Origin: Symsagittifera roscoffensis
Taxonomy: Eukaryota > Xenacoelomorpha > Acoela > Convolutidae
Direction of reading: 5' to 3'
NCBI RefSeq assembly: GCF_963678635.1
Contig: NC_087067.1
Span: 36,900,686 to 36,960,685 of the forward strand
DNA length: 60,000 nucleotides
The stretch's first letter is position 1. Each line of letters begins with the position of its first letter. A model generated the notes under the pieces. It was not told where the DNA came from, searched no databases, and saw only the letters and a program-made list of their open reading frames with translations. The position numbers were made by a program, and so were the translations under genes. Below are positions 54,401 to 60,000 of this stretch, one piece after another.

Positions 54401-57352
54401 TCTGCGTGGCAAGTTTTGTGATAACATCTAAGAATCAATGTTATAGCGATTGTTGAGCCATATGATGACTCACTGATATGAAAATGATAATATTTGTATT
54501 ACGGAAAATTATGTATATGTTAGGAAGTTTCATGTTGACGTAATTTTAGGACAGAAAAGTTGGTTCATATAATTATATAGGAGTGTTAGCCTCAGAAATA
54601 AGTTATATTAGTGATTGCATGATGCGTTTTCAGTTCTCTCCAACGCAGAAAGCAGAGCTTTGTATGATGTGTTTGGAAACAAAGCCATGGAAACGAATAT
54701 GCAGGTAAATGATGACCCTTGTTGAATTGCTTATGCTTGCTGACCTTTGAAAACTGACCATCTGGTCTAAAAGGCGTTCGCTCAGGCTTGAGACTGAGTT
54801 GTAAATTGTATTAAATTTTGGGAACAATATTTCTTTTTAAATTGGATTTTTAATTTTGTTTGTGTTATGATGAACGAATGTATCCCCCCTACCTATTTAG
54901 ATCTTGCGTTTTTATAAAACTTTTTGTTTGTTGGCTTCTGGCTTATATTCTTGCTATTTAAACTAACAAACTATTAAATTGGTGGCCAATATGGAGGTAG
55001 CGGTTAAATATCCATTTACTCGCTTTATTTCTTTCAGGTTCGCGTTATTTCTTTCCTTATAAATTCCCAAAACCCTCAAAAAAAATGTTTTGGTAGAACT
55101 TTTTGTGGAAATTAAAACCTCTTCTTTTTTCGTTACTGCCTCAAGGCTTCACTGTTCCCGTCATCTAGGTGTTTCAAGCTATCATGAGTCCTGAACATCT
55201 TCCTAATGAGAAAGAAAAAATTTCTCCAAGTATTGTAAAAACTTCAACCCAATTTAAATAGCAAGCAAATTATTTAGCGCTAGAGAGGATAGTCAAAAGG
55301 CAAATAAAATTCTCACCAATAGGTCAGCCTTTAACACAAATACAGTGAAATAAATTATAAACTTTGAACATTTGAACAAAAAAAAATTTTTTCAGTGAAA
55401 ATCTATTTTACCGAACAAAAAATTCTATAAGCAACTCACAGCCACTGACACTACCATGTTATATAGTACATTTGAAAGCTAGATACTAATAGACAACACA
55501 AAGGAAAAAGCTTTGAGTATTGAATAACTGGCTTAAAGTTCGATATATAATATTTTATCATGACCGGTCTTATTGAGCCATATTTTGGTACGTTTAAACG
55601 TTTCATTACGATAGAGCGTTGTTCGTTTACGTATATATATTGTCAAACATAATTAGTTGTAGAAAATCTTAAGTTCAAATCAATTTAAATAACTGGTTGA
55701 TCAAAAATTGTAAATTAAATTATGATGTCAGAGGCATACGGTGTTCAGCGGAGTCTTGTGGTTCTAGTGTGTTTCTGTTGCAGATTGTTCCGTCGGGCAA
55801 ACACGTGAGGGAATTCAAATCAGAATACGAACGATTATGGAGGATGGACAAAAATTTGAAAAAACTACACCAATTAGCTCCCGCTGTAAGTCCCAAGTTT
55901 AACAGTGTGGTTTTATGCATTATTGCTTTTTAAAATTTAAGTGTAAAAGAACGAAGTGATTGTCATTTATGCAGGTCGTGATGTTTTTTTTTGTTTTAAA
56001 GAAACTTTAGGTAAAAAAGCCTGTCATAAACAATTCCTGAATTGCAAAAAGATTTAAAGTGATGTTTTTTTATTTGAAAGTCGAAAGATGAAAAATGTTT
56101 CGATTAATTCTTTCGGTTTCTTTGAGTTCGTTCTTCTACACCAAAATGTCCAAAAATTAGTCAGCCTTATTGGTTTTGGTTTTTAAATAACGTTTGGCTA
56201 AACTGTTTTTCAGTGATAACCTTGCTCCTCTTTTACTGTAGGTCTCATTTGATGGCGATAAATGATATTTTAGACCTCACTGCAAATTGGGTATGACCTT
56301 ACTTCGACGGAACTCGACAGTCCTGGAAGGTGAGTCAAGAGTGACTTCTCCTGCGTATTTAATAGTTTATGAAAAAAGAACTAACGGTAGATCCCTCGGT
56401 AACTTATTTTACGACTCTGGTTAAGTACTGGTGTTTCATTTCAGGCGAATTACGCAAGTAGCAGTGTCGCAGTCTAAACAGGTAATTTGCTAAATGATAG
56501 TTTTGTTAAGAGAGATGAAAAGACGTAACATGCCATCTTCCTTTTGAAGTGTACCAGCTGAATGTGAAGTTTACGTTTATCTCGTTTTGCAAATTGAGCA
56601 GATTGTATAAAAAAGTCAATTGTATATTTAAAATTGAGATTAAAAATATTAAATTGTTTTAAAAATATTTTGTGTAGTTGTGTTGGCAATGTTCAACAAA
56701 TAGTGTTAAAGACCATAAGCCAAGTAATTTTTATTAAAAAATTGTTTGGAAGGTATGGCCGTGTATATTGTTGATCTCAATGCGTCTGAAGTTTTTGACG
56801 AGTTTTTTTTAGTATAGAATTGCGGACAGTTTCGACATGAGTACTACAGTATCTGTAGCTTCTCAAAATGGAGTGGGAATAGCGAATCTGGCCCTGGATT
56901 TCAGAAGACTACTGGGTGCTAAATGGAGAATGTCCACTACTGTTAATCTGAATAACCTCATGTTCCACCCTCTGGACACTAGACCCAGAATGGGACCAGT
57001 GTGTGAGTTCTGCACAAATCCACTCGAGCCAGATGACAGGTCTGTGGTTATGCTTGCGATCAGCAAGCGTTATCAATTCGGAGTAGACTTTTTTCGAGTG
57101 AACAACTTGTTTAACAGAATCACTTGTATCTTGGTTCATAATGAATTCAACTTCAGTGCGTGTCCCAATAGCCTAGAGGTGAACAATACGCCTGGGATCC
57201 TCAAGATCGTGGGTTCCAATTTGACCAGCAACTTTTTTTTAAACTTGAAATGTCCTTTCCAAAAATGTCGGCCTATAGTTTGTCTGCTTAGGTTTTGTCG
57301 GATTAGTATCCTGCCTAATCGTAGAATTGATGTTTTTGTACGCAATTTTTAA
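36439..57352 (+). CDS. DNAJC11: DNAJC11-like J-domain protein gene (at least seven exons)
   Basis: Exons 36439-36489, 54254-54383, 54634-54704, 55784-55885, 56274-56329, 56445-56481 and 56813 to about 57200 all join in phase with AG and GT borders. The translation gives a J domain with the diagnostic HPD tripeptide (VIFHPDKHTS in exon 2) and RALYDVFG (exon 3). EYERLWRMDKNLKKL (exon 4) matches the EEFERLQREREE-type helix of animal DNAJC11, and VAVSQSKQ (exon 6) to SQNGVGIANLALDFRRLLGAKW (exon 7) matches the start of its beta-barrel domain. DNAJC11 is a mitochondrial outer-membrane-associated J protein that works with the MICOS/SAM complexes in cristae organisation. The exon 7 frame stays open to 57352, but similarity fades and the true donor is not certain. 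The remaining barrel and the C-terminal domain must lie beyond. The protein is diverged from the vertebrate form. Confidence 0.8.
36490..37300. other. Intronic AT-rich stretch
   Basis: No gene is seen. From about 37170 the sequence (TTTTTTTCTAACCTAACTAG) matches the 5' flank of the tRNA-Met-like repeat family. Confidence 0.45.
37317..37385 (+). tRNA. tRNA-Met-like module (repeat family copy 1)
   Basis: Starts GCGTCCGTGGCTGAATGG with an A-box-like TGGCTGAATGG, has an anticodon-loop-like CTCATAA (CAT, Met) inside a pairing stem AGAG...CTCT, and a B-box-like GATCGAATTC. The acceptor stem pairs only partly (GCGTC with GACGT). It is flanked by conserved repeat sequence on both sides, shared with copies near 42868, 49638 and 58907. 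It is therefore more likely part of a repeat (SINE-like head or embedded tRNA) than a single-copy tRNA gene. Confidence 0.5.
37640..37762 (-). pseudogene. 3' remnant of the RTE-like element, downstream of the inserted LINE
   Basis: This is the continuation, on the far side of the PHD/2A LINE, of the remnant at 41275-42310. It carries the second copy of the 13-bp target duplication at its edge (37763-37775) and a minus-strand reading with SNPSTQGK. It is too short and decayed for more than this. Confidence 0.4.
37763..37775 (-). repeat. 13-bp target-site duplication (3' side of the LINE)
   Basis: TCTGAATAGCTTT, identical to 41262-41274. It lies directly outside a (GTT)n stretch that, on the element's sense strand, is the (AAC)n 3' tail of the LINE. 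Confidence 0.85.
37776..41261 (-). mobile_element. Non-LTR retrotransposon with 2A-like motif, PHD finger, endonuclease and RT (3486 bp)
   Basis: Bounded by a perfect 13-bp target duplication and ending on its sense strand in an (AAC)n tail. In order it encodes a hydrophobic stretch, a 2A-like motif, a PHD-type finger, an APE-type endonuclease, an RT and a C-terminal CCHC motif, in a single reading interrupted by one frameshift at about 39010-39020. The organisation matches the Jockey/CR1 branch of LINEs. It inserted into an older RTE-like element of the same orientation. Confidence 0.9.
37801..39000 (-). CDS. LINE RT, C-terminal half (after the frameshift)
   Basis: The 399-codon frame continues the RT of the preceding frame: HTGVPQGSCISPCLF (residues 17-31), the catalytic YADD (50-53), the thumb region with LDWGQDEETQLITYRAIGRS and a C-terminal CSKC...CHHLFNC, a CCHC zinc-knuckle-like motif at about 354-370 typical of Jockey-type elements. 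The Met listed as start is internal; the true reading enters from the frame ending at 39002. The break removes a few bases between the VTR and the YLRGR-equivalent positions, so the copy is probably inactive. Confidence 0.88.
   Translation of the reverse strand: MARTLFRDATSNAKIVHTGVPQGSCISPCLFNFIMSKMPVPDHPTRLKTYADDMIVYITKNNIDLASEKISSYLSRLNDFLENNGLIVSLEKTTVTLFTPDPRQARTHPPVAMFNSQLKLEKTPKLLGVTYDTMLTFGQHTANVCKKVARRNNALRALSGLDWGQDEETQLITYRAIGRSCMDYASPAWTPIISKTSQQKLQTIQNTALRIATGAIRLTSIDHLHNECKMLKVAGHHHLDTPPPCNHLWTFEQQSTDRDKKMTLHASSSEEVASFLTDDLEQTLKQLHTHAVAEERAKSQQNRVLKRPPPEISKGEEELSRYDRRTLCQLRSGFSWKLAETRHRLQPDIESELCSKCNSSIEDCHHLFNCPANPISATIEDLWKNSLLVVEELAEIFSE
39002..41314 (-). CDS. LINE polyprotein: hydrophobic leader, 2A-like motif, PHD finger, endonuclease, start of RT
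   Basis: The 770-codon frame has, by residue: a hydrophobic leader 69-83 (LAISLLLLSLLLLC), then DISSNPGP (85-92), a 2A-like ribosome-skipping motif in which the usual Glu is Ser. A PHD-like finger follows (C96, C99, C113, H121, C124, C139; two expected cysteines are missing). The APE-type endonuclease begins at about 159 (LRVLQWNCNGIG), with LVGDLNSHHPSW and SDHLPIVID. The RT starts at about 590 with FGPDELC, SYRPVSLIS and the first catalytic Asp in AAVDLSQAFDRV. The frame ends in a frameshift. Residues 1-17 (MACKNVFSSIEYVESYS) lie outside the element's 5' target duplication and come from the host RTE-like remnant, so this Met is not the element's own start. Confidence 0.9.
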   Translation of the reverse strand: MACKNVFSSIEYVESYSEGPINAACSRWPCRSTTADRKLLQCVHATLSQRLLGFFPAGLTTPPGEVRKNLAISLLLLSLLLLCGDISSNPGPRYPCCVCSQQVSYSNQYSFQCNKSRRWVHEECSSGQTARDYNRSWICPSTVHNNNPVTIPERAPDKLRVLQWNCNGIGNKWSELTHFLDTLNIHVAAIQESKVTSSEKLKVPGFSVLHKPRSGKQGGGLLLVVKNSVNYTTLKDTEDRHLESQRIKLFLQNEEITLINAYIPPTSSCSSGYSPDFNALLSDNKKTLLVGDLNSHHPSWQSGCSEDTRGTQLASAMEDSQFIVLNSYGNTRAPPGGPESSPDVSAATSDISPRISGQIKKQLISDHLPIVIDLQHKLQTVKTQKKSIMNLRKADWSKYADALESATAEMTTLDHNADVCKAEKEFRSAIISAARSNIPCGRRPAAIPGLTREITQLMEDRDYLRASLHDNSSGEEREHLSSLNKDIENRIRLEKRDKWREFASSLDRRTPNTKIWKTIKQLDGRAAAAPPNAAVRFKGRAYHKPKALATEFNKQFTTIVRHKTDKETRILNRKLQKLEHNTMQFSENQVRKAQLQSQGIKSSSNSKAFGPDELCIQYLKNLGPAALSGLTAIVNLSFATNHIPSIWKASTIIPLLKPGKQPNESKSYRPVSLISPVAKIVEKLLAKDLSSLPLAAHQHGFRAKHSTTTSLCHLTHDIATGFNKKRPPDRTVLAAVDLSQAFDRVNIDKLLRHLLQSTLNPAVTRCLPPR
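41262..41274 (-). repeat. 13-bp target-site duplication (5' side of the LINE)
   Basis: TCTGAATAGCTTT, identical to 37763-37775. It defines the 5' end of the LINE at 41261. Confidence 0.85.
41275..42310 (-). pseudogene. RTE-like LINE remnant (unit 1)
   Basis: The minus strand, read from 42310 down through several frameshifts, gives FKIKVGVHQGPPLSSLL (RT block GVHQG), PDDLVILAETES (the catalytic ADD block, Ala replaced), VLEVNLDKAKHLI, GKFPC...GTNSKRCNSC (the C-terminal cysteine motif), KWRQITESGYCLDYK, RLQFGHVQRRE and SLKHADCRDRM. These are the characteristic blocks of the C-terminal RT half of RTE-like endonuclease/RT elements. The element is decayed and interrupted by the PHD/2A LINE at its C-terminus. 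Confidence 0.8.
42326..43870 (+). repeat. Composite dispersed repeat with tRNA-Met-like module (unit 1 copy)
   Basis: Segments of this block recur, diverged, at 36850-37570, 53578-53940 and 57960-60000, in the same order and strand. Landmarks are GAGTTAATTT, CTCTTTTCCAAC, TTCTTTTTCCAACGTAACTAG, the tRNA-like part, CTTTATAGAGCTGCTTTTTG, TTATAATTGTTTTGCG and AAGAGTAATGAACCTAGTGA. No protein is encoded. The order suggests a long non-coding repeat of over 1.5 kb with an internal tRNA-like promoter. Confidence 0.6.
42868..42937 (+). tRNA. tRNA-Met-like module (repeat family copy 2)
   Basis: Reads AAGCTTCCGTGGCTGAATGG, then a CAT-containing loop (ATCATAAAAT), then a good B box GGATCGAATCC. The acceptor stem is poor, so this is a tRNA-derived repeat part rather than a working tRNA gene. 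Confidence 0.5.
43871..44519. other. Intronic AT-rich spacer between repeat and MULE
   Basis: No gene. A short reading TTATCCC ... ATATCCC ... AATATCCC repeats irregularly near 43910-44010. This and the sequence beyond are duplicated in unit 2. Confidence 0.45.
44520..45850 (-). pseudogene. MULE transposase with FLYWCH finger (unit 1), frameshifted
   Basis: Read on the minus strand from the Met at 45850: MTEFIYGKTQKGKALLI...GHEF begins a FLYWCH finger, which continues after a stop/frameshift as KWRSHKCPLTLITCDETN...FNHENS. The transposase frame 45054-45542 has RLCDETFKICASQFYQLYTV (first catalytic Asp) and LIDFEQAALNAF (second Asp). A shifted reading gives GCYFHLCQIFHRKLSELGL (the conserved CxFHLC part), and 44542-44781 has RTTNAVEGWHNCVTSLF, the C-terminal VEGWH block. 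Mutator-like elements of this FLYWCH type are common in invertebrates. At least three frameshifts, one in a G-run at 45213-45219, leave it inactive. Terminal inverted repeats were not found. Confidence 0.85.
45851..46252. other. Spacer at the right end of duplication unit 1
   Basis: AT-rich, with repeated short phrases of the type ATGGGATATTTT and ATGGGCTATTG between about 46115 and 46230. No gene. Confidence 0.6.
46253..48081 (-). pseudogene. 5' half of the PHD/2A LINE (unit 2), broken
   Basis: A partial copy of 39413-41261; the RT is cut at the duplication junction. Three defects are visible against unit 1. One G is missing in the GGGG at the PHD region (near 47853), shifting the frame directly after the 2A-like motif. 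A nonsense change near 46680 turns the codon after HLSSL into a stop (TAG). The RT end is missing. The 2A-like GDISSNPGP itself is intact in the frame at 47595-48134, and the endonuclease is open at 46681-47652. Confidence 0.9.
48095..49140 (-). pseudogene. RTE-like LINE remnant (unit 2)
   Basis: Duplicate of 41275-42310 with the same landmarks. One frame, 48185-48403, shows KMTHVDLDKLHRRSRLQFGH and VQRRE, the thumb/tail of the RT. The 5' target-duplication word TCTGAATAGCTTT is at 48082-48094. Confidence 0.8.
49141..51300 (+). repeat. Composite dispersed repeat (unit 2 copy) and spacer
   Basis: Duplicate of about 42326-44500. No genes. Contains the tRNA-Met-like module at 49638-49706 and the AAGAGTAATGAACCTAGTGA landmark near 50581. 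Confidence 0.8.
49638..49706 (+). tRNA. tRNA-Met-like module (repeat family copy 3)
   Basis: Duplicate of the module at 42868-42937, with an A-box change (GAATGTTTAA instead of GAATGGTTAA). The B box GGATCGAATCC is unchanged. Confidence 0.5.
51310..53082 (-). pseudogene. MULE transposase with FLYWCH finger (unit 2), interrupted by a MITE
   Basis: Duplicate of 44520-45850, Met at 53082. The transposase core frame is 52385-52774 and retains LCDETFKIC. The G-run near 52442 is two bases longer than in unit 1, so here the reading continues into the expected YVYVLLSNKKEPTYNRFP, absent from unit 1's frame. The hAT-type MITE at 51537-51987 splits the C-terminal VEGWH block from the rest. Confidence 0.85.
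51537..51987 (+). mobile_element. hAT-type MITE (451 bp) with perfect 8-bp target duplication
   Basis: Termini CAGGGTTGGCA and TGCCAACCCTG are perfect inverted repeats of 11 bases. Both flanks carry ATAGAGCT (51529-51536 and 51988-51995). The duplicated locus in unit 1 (near 44760) has a single ATAGAGCT and no insert, which proves the insertion. The interior is AT-rich with GTTTTAAAC-type palindromes and TTTTTT runs and encodes nothing. It is a different family from the CAGGGGCGG MITEs elsewhere in the window. Confidence 0.95.
53734..53803 (+). repeat. 70-bp perfect direct repeat, copy 1
   Basis: Identical to 54010-54079. Starts TCATCTTGAAATTCAAAGAG and ends AATTCAAAAAAGTCA. It has an internal imperfect symmetry (TTGAAATTCAAA twice). 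Confidence 0.9.
54010..54079 (+). repeat. 70-bp perfect direct repeat, copy 2
   Basis: Identical to 53734-53803, starting 276 bases further on. It lies in the intron just ahead of exon 2 of the DNAJC11-like gene. Confidence 0.9.
54254..57352 (+). CDS. DNAJC11: DNAJC11-like gene, exons 2-7
   Basis: Exon 2 (54254-54383) carries ASEEDIRVAYKRLCVIFHPD with the HPD motif and ends in phase 1 at a weak donor G|GTTCTG. Exon 3 (54634-54704) gives VLSNAESRALYDVFGNKAM. Exon 4 (55784-55885) gives KHVREFKSEYERLWRMDKNL. Exon 5 (56274-56329) gives TSLQIGYDLTSTELDSPG, exon 6 (56445-56481) ITQVAVSQSKQ and exon 7 (from 56813) DSFDMSTTVSVASQNGVGIA onward. All phases agree. Exons 5 and 6 are short (56 and 37 bases). 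The exon 7 frame is open to a TAA at 57350-57352; the last part may be intron read-through. The 3' end of the gene is outside or unrecognised. Confidence 0.78.
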
Positions 57353-57392
57353 AGTAGCTGGTTTAAGGGCTTTGAAGTACTGCAATTTTTTT

Positions 57393-57905
57393 AGCCTTGA
57401 CTTCTTATCTTTGGCTGTTTTGTTTTTCGCTTAAAAACTACATGAAAAAAATTATATTTTTTCGGTTCTAATGGAAAGTTGAAGTTTCGTCGGCCCAGTA
57501 GCCGCTTGATACTTTTTTGATTTTTTTAAATTGCCGTCGATTGTGTTTCTGGTCGTGTTTTCCGCAAGAAGAACTTGATTTTTATTAGCCTTGATATTTC
57601 ATATTTTGCTGTTTGTTTTTTTACGCTTAAAAACTAAATTCAGCTTGAATGATTTCGGCGTATATTTTATTGGCTTAATGACCTAATTTGGGGCCATTTC
57701 AAAGGTAGAACAAATGTTATGCTTCATTTCGGATCGCGCAAAATGCTGAATTTCTAGTTCAACGTTTTTCATGAAAAAAAATTAAGTTTTCGGCTCTAAT
57801 GGAAACTTCAAGTTTCGTCGACTGAGTAGTCGCTTATTAGTTATTCTTTGAATTTTCATTAATTGCCGTCTATTTTATTTCTGTACGTGGTTTCCGCCAG
57901 GATAA
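57393..57905 (+). repeat. Local tandem duplication downstream of exon 7
   Basis: Two diverged direct copies, 57393-57575 and 57579-57905. Shared phrases are AGCCTTGA(C/T)(T/A)TC, CGCTTAAAAACTA, CATGAAAAAAA, GGAAA(G/C)TT(G/C)AAGTTTCGTCG and TTGCCGTC(G/T)AT. The second copy contains about 130 extra bases (57632-57769). No coding content. Confidence 0.75.
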
Positions 57906-58900
57906 CTTGATTCCAGACAAAATTTTGGAATGTTTCAAGTTGTGGTTTTTGAAGTTTTTTTTCTTCAATTTTTTGGATTTAGTGACTTTGTTTTCCTGCG
58001 TGCACTGCTGTATCGCAAGTGTTGCGAAGCTCCACTTTGCCTCTGTGTTTTATCGACTGTCTGGAGCTCTTCACGTTGTTGCATATGACACAAGGGGTAT
58101 AGTTTTTGCGAGAGCATGTATTTAGTCGATTTTTTTTGAGATAATGCTCCAAAAATGCCGTTATGGGGCTTTTTTTTGAAAGGTTTGACCGAAGAATTGG
58201 CTCGATTTTTTTTTGGCTCGAGCTACCCTTATAATCTAGTATACGTTAGCGTCATAAGAAAGGTTTCAGATTTGGTCAGTCATAAATGGATTTTGAATAG
58301 TACCAAAATATTTATTCTTTTTTGGTGCCTGTTGCTCTGTTTTCGCTCCTAGTTACATTATCTTTAGTTAGGTCCTCGAACTAGCAATCCATTATATCCT
58401 TAATTAATCTACCATTGGATAAAATAAACAATAACAGCAAGCAAGCGTATTTGTTTATTATTCAGAAAAACCGGTACGAAAGTTTGGATATTTAGTCTCT
58501 CTTCGAGCGAATAAAGCGAATATAATAGACTTATAATAGGTTCATTACACAAGAGAGCTTGAGAGCGTGGGTATTAGTCGTTTCAAGCATGATAGATGGG
58601 TCCCTGAAGAAATTAATGTCCTTCAAAAATTTCGGGTTAGGTTTCGCGATAGTTTTCGTGAGTTTTTGAGGCTTTCAAAAGTGGTGGGACCAATCTTTCA
58701 TACTTGCTTTTTATTGGGAGCTAACTATCATACTTGTACCTATTAGCAGGAAACTTCTTTTTTTCCAAGCTAACTCGCAAAAAAGTGTTCATTGAAAGTG
58801 TTCTTTTATTTGGTGGCACTTTTGCTCTAATCGCGATCTGTCGCATTGGAAGTTTTCTAGCATCCGTTCTCTGCTTTATTTTTGGCTAGTGTTTTTTATT
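57906..58900. other. AT-rich stretch with repeat-family pieces
   Basis: No exon could be recognised. Near 57990-58050 and 58750-58860 there are pieces of the composite repeat (for example AACTTCTTTTTTTCCAAGCT and GGTGGCACTTTTGCT). Frames at 57907-58125 and 58155-58352 are Phe-rich chance frames. Confidence 0.45.
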
Positions 58901-58906
58901 TTTTAA

Positions 58907-58974
58907 GCGTCCGTGGCTGAGTCGTTAGTGCGTACAATTCATAATCTATAGGTCGCAGATCGAATCCTAGGCGT
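58907..58974 (+). tRNA. tRNA-Met-like module (repeat family copy 4)
   Basis: Starts GCGTCCGTGGCTGAGTCG, has a loop with TTCATAATC (CAT), and a B-box-like AGATCGAATCC. Flanks match the 37-kb and 43-kb copies (TGGCTAGTGTTTnATTTTTT before; TCGAGGCTTATTTCTACTTTTTC after). Confidence 0.5.
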
Positions 58975-60000
58975 AGCCGAATTTTTCCTAAGTCGAGGCT
59001 TATTTCTACTTTTTCTTATTGTACTCTATAGAGCTGCGTTTTGTGTTCTCGATTGTGTATTGAGCTTATGATTCTAGTCTCAAAAATCAAGACAAGCTAG
59101 GAAAACTTGTTTTAACTCCAGTAAACTAACGTTTTGAATTTTCTAGCACATTTTTGAGAATAAATAAAAGGGGCGAAGAAAAAAATATACGAAAAGTTTT
59201 TTTTTAAATTTACTTTTTTTTTGGCTTTTTTCAAGTTTCCTACCCCACATAACCTAGTAAAATTTTATAACCATGCTTTTCAAAAATTTTTCACATGGCA
59301 TTCTGCGTGCAAAAATATGTTCACGCTGACACGTTTTAATGCAGGTTTGAAAAAATCAAAGGGGGTGGGGGAGAGACTGGAAAAGAGCATATCTTTTAAA
59401 AATTGTTCTATGAGAAAGTTTGTTGTCAAATGTATTTAATTTACTAATGATATCGAAGTTCTACACTTTCGTTCAGATCCTCTCACCACACAACGAACAA
59501 AAATGACGTAATTTGAAAAAAAAACTGTTTTTTTTATAATTTTTTAAATTATGGTAGGAATTTTTTGATGCTTGCACAGCAACCGCCTTTCATTGTTGTT
59601 TACTTTAATTTTTGTAATTTTGATTTGGCGCCAATTTTAAGAGAATTATTTTAGATACTTTTTTCTATGAACTTAACTGTTTAAGAGTAATGAACGTAGT
59701 GAAAACTCTTATATAATAGGTCTTGCTGACTTTTTTTTGTTTGTTTTTTTTTTCAGGAAACTCCTAAAATTTTCAAGCTCACCTTTGATTTTAAGCGGTT
59801 TGACTTGTGTTTTCTTTTTAAGTTCAGTGCATTTCAATTGTTAAAAGGAGGGCAAACTCCACTATCGAGCAGAAAAATTGTAAAAGTCAGGAAAAACGTG
59901 ATCGACTTCTAATTTCGAAAATGGAAATTGTTTATCAGATTTACCAGCGAAATAAAAGTTTCACCTATTGATCCAGGTTTCTTAAATTGGGTTAATTTTA
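58975..60000 (+). repeat. Composite repeat, downstream portion (continues beyond the window)
   Basis: AAGAGTAATGAACGTAGTGA near 59683 matches 43816 and 50581. 59860-60000 matches 53578-53714. No gene is visible. A T-rich tract ending in CAG at 59756 looks like a splice acceptor, but it lies in repeat sequence and the following frame does not resemble the DNAJC11 barrel. Confidence 0.55.

Noticed and set aside
59700-59872. A further DNAJC11 exon after the T-rich tract ending in CAG at 59756
   Set aside because: The tract and the following frame lie in the composite repeat also found near 43816 and 53578, and the reading does not resemble the barrel domain.

Overview
This window is AT-rich eukaryotic DNA, most likely from an invertebrate animal. 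The evidence is a DNAJC11-like gene split by GT-AG introns, no operons, many decayed LINEs of animal type (RT with PHD finger and 2A-like motif, RTE-like, CR1-like), a MULE with a FLYWCH finger, hAT-type MITEs with 8-bp target duplications, and long simple repeats. I cannot place it to phylum. Most open frames here are chance frames or transposon debris.

Layout. 1-2242: non-coding, with short degenerate repeats. 2243-2442: assembly gap. 2443-8666: a large foldback-like structure whose inverted arms carry short tandem subrepeats; its interior holds other dispersed repeats and a G-rich island. 9037-10862: a (TATG)n tract of about 1.8 kb that runs straight into a truncated hAT-type MITE (to 11207). 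13376-15007: an uninterrupted reverse-transcriptase frame of a 5'-truncated LINE on the minus strand. 15790-17330: a dispersed repeat carrying two copies of a ~515-bp element in opposite orientation. 17727-18772: a probable two-exon minus-strand gene for a very cysteine-rich protein. 21931-22315: a second member of the hAT-type MITE family. 22805-30990: an ~8.2 kb block, clearly richer in GC, of decayed plus-strand coding sequence with a coiled coil and an SGNH/GDSL-type esterase signature; its origin is unknown. 32016-34290 and 34600-35717: two decayed LINE fragments on opposite strands.

36439 to at least 57200: a DNAJC11-like J-domain gene on the plus strand with seven recognisable exons. 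Its first intron (36490-54253, about 17.8 kb) holds nested transposons on the minus strand. An RTE-like remnant was split by a PHD/2A LINE flanked by a perfect 13-bp target duplication, and a FLYWCH-MULE lies next to them. About 6.8 kb of this was then tandemly duplicated (39413-46252 and 46253-53480). One copy later received a 451-bp hAT-type MITE; the other copy keeps the empty site. A repeat family with a tRNA-Met-like module occurs four times between 37 and 59 kb.

The only genes likely to serve the host are the DNAJC11-like gene and, less surely, the cysteine-rich gene. The best candidates for something undescribed are the SGNH-containing decayed block, the cysteine-rich protein, the chimeric 2A LINE and the tRNA-Met-containing repeat family.
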